Shown in pieces: positions 37,961 through 44,193 of a DNA stretch of 44,193 bases (position 1 is its first letter; every line of letters begins with the position of its first letter). Made by a program: the position numbers and the translations under genes. The DNA is from Brunnivagina elsteri CCALA 953. Lineage in GTDB: Bacteria; Cyanobacteriota; Cyanobacteriia; Cyanobacteriales; Nostocaceae. The stretch lies in contig NZ_NTFS01000004.1 in assembly GCF_002289455.1 (NCBI RefSeq), positions 1 through 44,193 of the forward strand. Reading direction: 5' to 3'. The notes under the pieces were generated by a model that did no database searches, had not been told where the DNA came from, and was given only the letters and a program-made list of their open reading frames with translations.

Positions 37961-38614
37961 TTATTTAATTTTCTCTGCTGTTTTCAACCACTTTTTACCC
38001 ATTTCGATGGGAATACCCAATGGTGGACAAAGTATTTTAATTAGTTCAATTCCTCCTTGTAATAATATTTGAGCAATTTGTGATTTTGTTCTAATTGATT
38101 GTTCAAATTGAATATTAAATAAGCGTTTATCTTCTGCACTTGTAATTGGGTATGTTTGAATAACTTCTTCAAGTTCCGCAATAAATAATTCTTGTGGAGG
38201 GTTGTTTTTAGGTAAAGTTTCTAGTATTTGTTCTAATTTATTAGTCAGTTCAATTACATTGCGTGTAGGTGCATAGTTGTTTTGAATTCCAACTTGATCA
38301 CCTTCTATTTTTACATCTCCTTGATTGAAGTTACTTATAGGAGCATTAAAATTGTTTTGATATTTAGGAGTTTCTGACATTAATTTTACCGATTCAGGAT
38401 TAACAATTAAGACTAAAGCATCAGCAGCTTGAAACCTAACATTGATATCTGTATCTTGCTGCAAAGCTTGGCAAAGTGCAGGAATTGCCAACTCACTACT
38501 AATTTTACCTAATGATTCAGCAGCTTTGGCGCGAATTTGTGGATTTTTATCTTCTAATAAAAGCTTGCATAAGGAATCCACTGCCATCAGTAGATATTCT
38601 TGACGAATTGTCAC
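37961..38614 (-). CDS. HEAT-repeat protein with RHIM-like motif and helical C-terminal domain
   Basis: This is a 217-residue protein. Residues 10-75 are HEAT/PBS-lyase-type repeats (VDSLCKLLLEDKNPQIRAKA). Residues 87-113 carry a segment starting NNFNAPI and ending GDQVGIQNN, similar to the C-terminus of the NACHT protein upstream. Residues about 115-217 form a helical domain ending in GGIELIKILCPPLGIPIEM and KKWLKTAEK, with an amphipathic or membrane-binding look. The start is a GTG overlapping the previous stop (GTGA), so translation is coupled. M10 is an alternative start. It may be the effector or partner of the NACHT protein (inference). Its 3' end is the source of the repeat that flanks the toxin-antitoxin pair. 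Confidence 0.75.
   Translation of the reverse strand: MTIRQEYLLMAVDSLCKLLLEDKNPQIRAKAAESLGKISSELAIPALCQALQQDTDINVRFQAADALVLIVNPESVKLMSETPKYQNNFNAPISNFNQGDVKIEGDQVGIQNNYAPTRNVIELTNKLEQILETLPKNNPPQELFIAELEEVIQTYPITSAEDKRLFNIQFEQSIRTKSQIAQILLQGGIELIKILCPPLGIPIEMGKKWLKTAEKIK
37969..37997. repeat. Direct repeat copy flanking the toxin-antitoxin pair (right, inside the HEAT gene)
   Basis: It is the partner of 37306-37334 and forms the coding 3' end of the HEAT/amyloid-motif gene. The two copies are in direct orientation and 663 bp apart. Confidence 0.8.
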
Positions 38615-39105
38615 AATTGCGCCCCAATTTTACCAATTGCTTCGACAATATTTGAGCGTACTGTGTCATTTTCATCATTCAATGCGTTTACAAGTTTGGG
38701 AATTGCGTCTTCTAAACCAATTTGTCCTAATGCATTTGCTGCTGTGGAACGTACTTCTGAACTTTCATCTTCTAAAGCTTGAAACAAGTAAGTTAGAACT
38801 TTTTCGCTACCAATTTTACCTAATGCATCGACAGTAAAAATGCGTATTTGCTGATTTTCATCCAGGAGCATTTTGACTAAATCTGGGATAGCTGCGGAAC
38901 TAGCAATTTCACCTAAAGCATAAATTACATTTAAACGAACGCGATCGCACTTATCTTCAAGTAGTTGTACAAGTGCAGGAACGGCAGTTTCACTACCAAT
39001 TTTTCCCAAGGATTCTGCTGCTTTTGCTCGTACTTCTGGTGTTGAATCTTGGAGAGTTTTACAGAGAACTTCGACTACAGTTTGTTTATCGATGCTTTTT
39101 ACCAC
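38611..39105 (-). CDS. HEAT-repeat protein (PBS-lyase type)
   Basis: The 164-residue protein consists almost entirely of about five HEAT repeats with the pattern ALxDxxxxVRxxAAxALGKIG. Examples are STPEVRAKAAESLGKIGSET and ESSEVRSTAANALGQIGLED. It has no other domain. It starts with a GTG preceded by AGGAG. It overlaps the next gene by four bases and lies 38 bp after the NACHT gene, so the three form an operon. Its N-terminal repeat is nearly the same as that of the following gene, suggesting duplication. A scaffold or adaptor role is likely. Confidence 0.8.
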   Translation of the reverse strand: MVKSIDKQTVVEVLCKTLQDSTPEVRAKAAESLGKIGSETAVPALVQLLEDKCDRVRLNVIYALGEIASSAAIPDLVKMLLDENQQIRIFTVDALGKIGSEKVLTYLFQALEDESSEVRSTAANALGQIGLEDAIPKLVNALNDENDTVRSNIVEAIGKIGAQL

Positions 39106-39143
39106 AGAATATTCTCCTGTTGAGTTTGAATTACTGCTATTTC

Positions 39144-41918
39144 TTATTGTATTGATTTACCATCTTGTAAGCCGATTTGATTTCCGTGTATGTCTACTTT
39201 TCCTGTGTTGACAATACCGACAGGTGCATAAAAGTTATTGGTCGTAGTTGATTGAGATTTATTCTCTGTTTCATCTTCCACTGGAGGAGAATCAAAAATT
39301 TCATGGTTGTAAAATTTGTAGTTCTCTTGAATTTTTAAAATTATATCCTTGGCTTCGTATACCCCAGACAATAAGAATTTCCACATTTGATATAAAATAT
39401 CATAAGTAGCAATTTTTACTAATGCTTCTGCAACTGTCCAACGAACTAATGAATGTTCATCTTGTAATGCAGTAATTAAGGGATTAACTGCGGCTTCATT
39501 ACCTATATTCCCCAACGCTTCTGCAACTCTCCAACGAACTTCTGAGTTTTCATCTTGTAATGCAGTAATTAAGGGATTGACTGCGGTTTCATTACCTATA
39601 TTCCCCAACGCTTCTGCAACTCTCCAACGAACTTCTGAGTTTTCATCTTGTAATGCAGTAATCAGAGAATTAATTGTAGGTGATGCTTCAGTACCAATTT
39701 GTGCTAATACTTCTGCAACTCTCCAACGGACTTCTGAATTTTCATCTTGTAATGCAGTCATTAATAAATGGACAGTTGTTTTGTCACAGATTTTTATTAA
39801 AAATTCTGTAGCACCTATACAAACACTGCTTGTTGGATGATTCAATAAAGGAATAAGATATTCTATCTTTACCTGATAGTCAACATTATTAGCTAATATT
39901 TTGTTGCTCTCAAGTTCAACCTCTAACTCTTCATCTTCATCTTCTACTACCTGCGGGGCAGAAGCTATTTTTTTAGAAAATTTATATAGAGGTGAATCAT
40001 TCAGAGCATTAACTGCGTCTTCATTACCAATATTATCTAATGCATTTGTGGCACTGAAACGGACTCCTGAATCTTCATCATTTAATGTAGCAATTAGTGG
40101 GTGAACTGCCGCTTCATTACCGATTTTTCCCAATCCTATTGCTGCTCTCTTACGAACGTTTGGATGTACACTTTTTAAGGCAGAGATTAGGGCATTTACT
40201 GCGGTTTCATTACCAATTTTGACTAATTCACGTATTGCTTGAAAACTGATGTAATACTCTTCATCATCTAAAAGAGTACTCAGGATATCGACTGCGGCTT
40301 CATTACCAATTTGAACTAATATATTTACAGCACGAATACGAACATCTGAGTTTTCAGATTGTAAACAATTATTTAAATAATTAACAGTAAACTCCGACTT
40401 CGTAATACCTAAAAATTCAACCTTGATTAATTCAGGAACCTCTATCCCCAAAACCAACCGCACCGTCTTCTCCTGAAACTTCTGTTTTACCTCCCCTGCT
40501 AACCTCGCACCTAACATTAAATCCACATCCAACGCTAACTTCACAATATGAACAGCTTGCGCTTCATCCTCCACTAAACCTAGCGCGATCGCAATACTTT
40601 CTGTCCATTTCAACAAATTCAAATAATCACGCTGTAATTTGCGATCGCTCAACTCAGGTAACAACCGCAGCAAGGATTCCGCAGCATAATATTCTTGCAG
40701 TAATTGATGACGAAACTGTATTTGTTCTCCACTTCCCACTTCAATCAAATGATGGTTGAGCAAATCATCCAAACAGCGCAATGCAAAATCATCTGCATAA
40801 GCTACTTTCTCTTGGAGAAACTTCTGAAACACCATTTTTACTTCCTGCTTCGGAATAGTAACGCGAAATTCCGTCGCTGGTTTTCCCTGCATCATCACAA
40901 AAGCCAAATGTTCTAAAAGCGGTTTCCACCAATTGCGATCGCTCTTTATCGGTACATCCTGTTTAACCCGATTTTCGTATCCCTGAGTAAACAAACGAAA
41001 CACCATCCCCAAATTTGCCGGAATACTATTCTGTTGTCGGAACAGTTCGCACAGCATCCACAATAATAAAGGTGTTTGCCCAAATTCCCGCACGCGATCG
41101 CGCAATTGTCGCAATAATTCCTCTCCCTGTTCTGGTAAATAAGCCAAAACAAACTGACGCATCTGTGATTCTGTCAGAGGTAGCATTTCCAGCTTTTTCT
41201 TAATTCCCAAATCACCCCCAATACCTAAGTCTCTGGTGGTAAAAATCATTGGTGTTTGGGAAAATTCCCCTCGACGAAATGCTGCTACTTGTCGTCGTGC
41301 TTCTTCTGAGGGTAATTCGTTTAATCCATCGACTAGCAGCAATAATTTACGCTGGGATAATAAGCTTTTAATTTCGTTTTCGGTTAATGGTAGTTCGTGT
41401 TGGTTAAAGAATGCTTCAATTAATTGAAAAACTGAATTTTGCCAATACCGTAATTCGATTAATACGGGAATTTGGGGTAATTCTCCAGATTGGGAGATGG
41501 GATGTATCTCTCCAGGGGTATAGAAGACGCGATGTATCGCGTCTCTACATTTTTCTAATAATAATCGGGTTAATGCTGTCGATTTTCCTGAACCTGGTTT
41601 GCCGATTAATAAAACATGGTTTGATTCTGCTAAATATTTACAAATACCTTCCAACACGGGTACACGATCGCATACCTTCTTCTTATCCTCAATTCCCAAA
41701 TTTTGCGATCGCTTGGGTACAACTTTTTTCACCATCAACCCAAAATCAAAAGGTGAATCAAAAGGTGAATCAAAGCTTGAAAAACCAGCTTTATCTTGGG
41801 ATTGCCGATCGAAGGTATCCGTCAACGTGTAAAAATTCCACCAGCGATCGCACTTCTTGCTGATGGATGCAAAATATTTATGAAATTCAGGTTCGACTGG
41901 TTCGGAAGTTGCTGCCAT
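39144..41918 (-). CDS. NACHT-domain STAND ATPase with C-terminal HEAT repeats and RHIM-like tail
   Basis: This is a 924-residue protein. The N-terminal ~60 residues include CDRWWNFYTLTD, a segment I associate with cyanobacterial NACHT proteins. The NACHT domain has Walker A GKPGSGKST at 106-114 and Walker B LLLLVDGLNEL at 192-202, with a conserved RHQLLQEYYAA helix later. HEAT repeats fill about 520-850. Four near-identical copies of ALQDENSEVRWRVAEALG lie at about 720-830, with 93-bp DNA periods. The last ~31 residues hold NNFYAPV and GNQIGLQ. A palindromic repeat encodes about residues 123-136. Proteins of this type act as oligomerising sensors in bacterial conflict or defence; that role is inferred here. 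Confidence 0.85.
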   Translation of the reverse strand: MAATSEPVEPEFHKYFASISKKCDRWWNFYTLTDTFDRQSQDKAGFSSFDSPFDSPFDFGLMVKKVVPKRSQNLGIEDKKKVCDRVPVLEGICKYLAESNHVLLIGKPGSGKSTALTRLLLEKCRDAIHRVFYTPGEIHPISQSGELPQIPVLIELRYWQNSVFQLIEAFFNQHELPLTENEIKSLLSQRKLLLLVDGLNELPSEEARRQVAAFRRGEFSQTPMIFTTRDLGIGGDLGIKKKLEMLPLTESQMRQFVLAYLPEQGEELLRQLRDRVREFGQTPLLLWMLCELFRQQNSIPANLGMVFRLFTQGYENRVKQDVPIKSDRNWWKPLLEHLAFVMMQGKPATEFRVTIPKQEVKMVFQKFLQEKVAYADDFALRCLDDLLNHHLIEVGSGEQIQFRHQLLQEYYAAESLLRLLPELSDRKLQRDYLNLLKWTESIAIALGLVEDEAQAVHIVKLALDVDLMLGARLAGEVKQKFQEKTVRLVLGIEVPELIKVEFLGITKSEFTVNYLNNCLQSENSDVRIRAVNILVQIGNEAAVDILSTLLDDEEYYISFQAIRELVKIGNETAVNALISALKSVHPNVRKRAAIGLGKIGNEAAVHPLIATLNDEDSGVRFSATNALDNIGNEDAVNALNDSPLYKFSKKIASAPQVVEDEDEELEVELESNKILANNVDYQVKIEYLIPLLNHPTSSVCIGATEFLIKICDKTTVHLLMTALQDENSEVRWRVAEVLAQIGTEASPTINSLITALQDENSEVRWRVAEALGNIGNETAVNPLITALQDENSEVRWRVAEALGNIGNEAAVNPLITALQDEHSLVRWTVAEALVKIATYDILYQMWKFLLSGVYEAKDIILKIQENYKFYNHEIFDSPPVEDETENKSQSTTTNNFYAPVGIVNTGKVDIHGNQIGLQDGKSIQ
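39424..39800. repeat. Near-identical tandem HEAT-coding repeats
   Basis: The DNA motif starting GCTTCTGCAACTCTCCAACG recurs at 39424, 39517 and 39610 with a 93-bp period, and again at about 39709 with a 99-bp step. The copies are almost identical at DNA level, which implies recent duplication or gene conversion inside the NACHT gene. Confidence 0.85.
41525..41549. repeat. AGACG-type mobile hairpin, copy 4, inside the NACHT gene
   Basis: AGACGCGAT-GT-ATCGCGTCT followed by CTACA is a 9-bp stem with a 2-base loop. It lies in the coding region of the NACHT protein and is read in frame (about residues 123-136, CRDAIHRVF). Confidence 0.75.
41747..41782. repeat. Short tandem repeat in the NACHT N-terminal region
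   Basis: The 12-base unit TCAAAAGGTGAA is present in tandem with a third diverged copy. It encodes repeated SPFD residues in front of the ATPase domain. Confidence 0.6.
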
Positions 41919-42088
41919 CTCAAATAAATTCAGTATTGAGGCTGATTATTCAAATTATAGATACAACAATCTCGACTCACAACTAAGGTAGAGAAAATAG
42001 AAATTATTTGCAAAAACAACATCAAGTGATGCCATTAATTAGGTAAAAATACTATTGTTATATTTTCTCATTAATAAAAGAAAAAAAA

Positions 42089-42745
42089 CTAGCAAACTAT
42101 AGGTACTGTCCTATCTCTTTCCTGAAGTTGTTCTGTAGGCTGTTTCTGGAGAGTGACTTCGGGGAAATGTTTATCTAACAAAGCGGGTACGTCTTTAGCC
42201 TGAATGCCACTGTAGCGGGTTTTGCATGGCATGACTAAATTTGGCGCACCTTTGCAGTTTTTCATGCAGCCTGTCGCTTTGATTGTAACTTGGTTATCGA
42301 GATTGCGATCGCTTAATTCATTTTCCAAACTTTGACAAAGCGTTTTACCTCCACGCTTCATGCAGTCGGATTTTTGACACATCAAAATTACTGCTTTCTT
42401 TTCTGGTTTTGGATTGCTTGGTTCTGCTGGAGTTGGATTAGTTTCGCGATAAACCGACTGTTCGCTTACGCGATCGCAACCTGATGCCATGACGCGTTCG
42501 GCTTTGAATTTGACTTTACCACTCTCAGTACAATATTTTTTTGTGCCGACGATTTGTAACCAAGTACCGGGAGGCAATCTTAAGTCAAACCCAAACTGCA
42601 AATGCTTTGCTAGTTTAATATAAAATTCACTTTCCGCAGTCATTAACATCAAGCCCTTGAGCTTGTAGCCATCTTTAATGACAAAATCGAGAAAACGTCC
42701 TTCAAGGCAAAATTGAGTCACTTCTACACTGTCATATTTACTCAT
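42089..42745 (-). CDS. Thioredoxin-like 2Fe-2S ferredoxin-domain protein
   Basis: The 218-residue protein has an N-terminal cyanobacterial domain (about 1-90, with FCLEGRFLDFVIKDGYKLKG), a Pro/Glu-rich linker at about 100-117 and a C-terminal thioredoxin-like 2Fe-2S domain. The cluster cysteines are probably C123 and C128 (CQKSDC) plus C160 and C164 (CMKNC). It resembles the 2Fe-2S domain of NADH dehydrogenase/hydrogenase subunits in stand-alone form and probably carries electrons. The partner is unknown. It is 42 bp downstream of a small Cys-rich gene on the same strand. Confidence 0.85.
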   Translation of the reverse strand: MSKYDSVEVTQFCLEGRFLDFVIKDGYKLKGLMLMTAESEFYIKLAKHLQFGFDLRLPPGTWLQIVGTKKYCTESGKVKFKAERVMASGCDRVSEQSVYRETNPTPAEPSNPKPEKKAVILMCQKSDCMKRGGKTLCQSLENELSDRNLDNQVTIKATGCMKNCKGAPNLVMPCKTRYSGIQAKDVPALLDKHFPEVTLQKQPTEQLQERDRTVPIVC

Positions 42746-42787
42746 TGTGTTAACCTCACTACCGTAAAATATAGAACAAGTAATTAG

Positions 42788-43024
42788 CTATAGACACTGA
42801 TGCCAGCATCGTTCCAAAGTTGAAATTAGCTGTTGACGGGAAGAAGTCAATTGACGTGTGACGCTCCAAATTTGAATAGCTGCGATCGCACTTTCAATTT
42901 CCACCACCAAAGGTTGATTTGCCTCACAACAACAGCAGATATTTAGCTCTTGCAAACGGTGAAATACTTGCCAGCGATCGCACCAATCAATTGCGATCGC
43001 TTGTTTTATGACTGGTTGTCTCAA
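42788..43024 (-). CDS. Small cysteine-rich protein (unknown)
   Basis: The 78-residue frame starts at a TTG preceded by GAGGA six bases upstream. It contains a CCCC run in LNICCCCEANQP and further Cys and His at the C-terminus (ERCWHQC). This could bind metal. It lies just upstream of the 2Fe-2S gene in the same direction. No family is recognised, and the unusual start keeps confidence moderate. Confidence 0.5.
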   Translation of the reverse strand: MRQPVIKQAIAIDWCDRWQVFHRLQELNICCCCEANQPLVVEIESAIAAIQIWSVTRQLTSSRQQLISTLERCWHQCL

Positions 43025-43276
43025 AAATAATCCTCACAAAATAGAATAAGTTGCAGTAAAATCTACCCATTCAATCCAGACAATCAACAACGCTCAGAAA
43101 TTAGCCCCTTGATATAGGATAGCTTAAGTGCTAACTTTTCCCATTTGGTTTAAAAAAAAATAAACAAAGTATTTGGTAAGCTTAGACGCATCTAAATGAC
43201 ATGTTTTAAAACGTGAGAGCCTTGCTGCAAGCATTTCAGACTTCAAACTTAAGTGCATATTAGCTTATTCACTATT

Positions 43277-43379
43277 GTAGGGGTGGGAAAACCCCACCCT
43301 TCAGATTAACTTCCCCCCTTGCAGTTGATACAGTTGGTAAATTTATAATTGGAATATTTTATTTTCTGGAAATCCCTTA
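43277..43379. repeat. GTAGGGG-type element, copy C with extended tail
   Basis: A hairpin GGGTGGG-AAAAC-CCCACCC at 43277-43303 is followed by a 47-base tail at 43333-43379. The tail matches that of the element at 28072 at 39 of 47 positions. Confidence 0.7.
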
Positions 43380-43539
43380 ATTTCCCAATCTCCAGTCAAT
43401 ACTTACTTAAAAAGCATCAGCTTTCAAAATTGATACAGATTTTTGTTATGCATATTATGGCTCCTAAGTCAAGATGGGCTTAACTATGCTTGGTTTTTGA
43501 TGATTACTTATATAGAGAAACTGTGCAAAAAATCAAACA

Positions 43540-43560
43540 TTGATGCATTTATAGCATCAA
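43540..43560 (+). other. Hairpin upstream of the Dps gene
   Basis: TTGATGC pairs with GCATCAA around a 7-base loop, about 115 bp before the Dps ATG. It could be an operator or a transcript end. Confidence 0.35.
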
Positions 43561-43629
43561 AAATATCCAAACTTTTTAATATTGATTAGGGTTCTTTTCA
43601 TACTTTTGAATGCTAGGATGTAGAGACTA

Positions 43630-43654
43630 AACAGTTTCTCAAAATAAAACTGTT
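43630..43654 (+). promoter_or_regulatory. Inverted repeat in the Dps 5' leader
   Basis: AACAGTTT and AAACTGTT form a perfect 8-bp inverted repeat with a 9-base spacer, ending eight bases before the GGAGGAG ribosome site. It could be a regulator-binding site or leader hairpin. Confidence 0.4.
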
Positions 43655-43672
43655 AAATAACGGAGGAGAACA

Positions 43673-44193
43673 ATGTCGGATACACAAACTTTGTTACGGA
43701 ATTTCGGTCAAGTTTATGACAATCCTATCCTTCTCGATAAAAGTGTAACGACTCCAGTATGCGAAGGATTTAATGTTGTGCTAGCAAGTTTTCAAGCACT
43801 TTACTTGCAGTACCAAAAGCACCATTTTGTTGTTGAAGGTGCAGAATTTTACTCGCTACATGAGTTCTTCAATGACAGCTACGGACAAGTTCAAGGACAT
43901 GTTCATGAGATAGGAGAACGCTTGGATGGACTTGGTGGAGTTCCTGTTGCTTCTTTAGCTAAATTGGCAGAACTTTGCTGTTTTGAACAAGAACCAGATG
44001 GTATATTTTCTAGTCGTCAAATGGTAGAAAATGACCTGAAAGCCGAGCAAGCAATGATTGGGCTGATTCGTCGTCAAGCTTCTCAGGCAGAGAGTTTGGG
44101 TGATAGAGGTACTCGTTATCTGTACGAACAAATTCTGATCAAAACTGAAGAACGAGCTTATCATTTGTCTCACTTCTTAGCAAAAGATAGTTT
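43673..44193 (+). CDS. Dps-family ferritin-like protein with His-type ferroxidase site (3' end cut by window)
   Basis: The first 173 residues are visible; the gene runs off the window and is probably near complete, as Dps proteins are usually about 160-190 residues. GGAGGAG precedes the ATG. The fold is shown by [17 protein letters not shown] and [14 protein letters not shown]. With E. coli Dps numbering, H51, H63 and E82 are kept, but D78 is replaced by H78 and D67 by N67. His at position 78 is a known variant of cyanobacterial Dps proteins (Thermosynechococcus DpsA and Nostoc Dps4-type). It should store iron or protect DNA from peroxide, with altered metal handling. Confidence 0.9.
   Translation, partial: MSDTQTLLRNFGQVYDNPILLDKSVTTPVCEGFNVVLASFQALYLQYQKHHFVVEGAEFYSLHEFFNDSYGQVQGHVHEIGERLDGLGGVPVASLAKLAELCCFEQEPDGIFSSRQMVENDLKAEQAMIGLIRRQASQAESLGDRGTRYLYEQILIKTEERAYHLSHFLAKDS

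Larger units (their letters stand above)
43025..43672. other. Divergent intergenic region upstream of the Dps gene
   Basis: No gene is seen. It contains a GTAGGGG-type repeat copy (43277-43379) and two small hairpins close to the Dps gene, TTGATGC/GCATCAA at 43540-43560 and AACAGTTT/AAACTGTT at 43630-43654, the latter in its 5' leader. Confidence 0.5.

Noticed and set aside
38590-38640. Frameshift splitting one HEAT gene into two
   Set aside because: Both proteins have similar own N-terminal repeats and the GTGA overlap is typical of coupled genes, so two genes are more likely than one broken gene.
39424-39800. Possible CRISPR array
   Set aside because: The regular 93-bp repeats are coding HEAT units without spacers of unrelated sequence.
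41411-41863. 150-codon plus-strand frame opposite the NACHT gene
   Set aside because: It runs antisense to the Walker A region and the mobile hairpin; the sense frame is clearly coding.

Overview
The window looks like the chromosome of a filamentous, probably heterocyst-forming (Nostocales-type) cyanobacterium. The evidence is the RNA polymerase beta-prime subunit split into rpoC1 and rpoC2, the gene order rpsT-tatD-rpoB-rpoC1-rpoC2, many copies of the HIP1 octamer GCGATCGC, heptanucleotide STRR repeats between genes, and several cyanobacterial families (DUF760, CSP41-like, NACHT-HEAT). No rRNA, tRNA or CRISPR array was seen.

Layout. Bases 1-4100 carry a secreted GH5 cellulase with a CBM2-like module, then a two-gene unit of unknown function: an HNH-like protein with glycine-rich hydrophobic helices and a membrane/coiled-coil/zinc-ribbon protein. 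Bases 4400-16022 are the conserved information-processing block on the minus strand (rpsT, tatD, rpoB, rpoC1, rpoC2). Bases 16968-22510 hold a cyanobacterial membrane protein and an envelope or exopolysaccharide group (GDP-fucose synthase, GDP-mannose dehydratase, sugar-phosphate transferase, GT4 glycosyltransferase). Bases 22760-31386 are mixed housekeeping genes: CSP41-like, isochorismatase-like, LysM/M23 peptidase, HtrA-type protease, DUF760, ScpB, IspD and GT9. Bases 31387-34542 are mostly non-coding and full of mobile palindromic elements, with one orphan gene. Bases 34543-37153 are a phosphonate/phosphite-type ABC transporter (phnD-phnC-phnE). Bases 37332-41918 are a candidate conflict or defence island: a ParDE-type toxin-antitoxin pair, two HEAT proteins and a NACHT-HEAT STAND ATPase. 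The window ends with a 2Fe-2S ferredoxin-like protein, a small Cys-rich protein and a Dps-family gene cut by the window edge.

Most interesting points. (1) The NACHT protein and the third gene downstream share a short segment ending in a Q-[IV]-G-[LI]-Q core. It resembles RHIM-like amyloid signalling motifs and suggests an inflammasome-like receptor/partner system. (2) The toxin-antitoxin pair is flanked by 29-bp direct repeats (28/29 identical) copied from the 3' end of the HEAT partner gene, like an integration scar. (3) A mobile hairpin has inserted in frame into the NACHT domain between Walker A and Walker B. (4) Several families of small palindromic elements occur, including one MITE-like element with perfect 11-bp terminal inverted repeats and a relative that carries a nested insertion. 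(5) The HNH/zinc-ribbon gene pair has no function I can name.

All functional calls are from reading sequence motifs; no database search was run.
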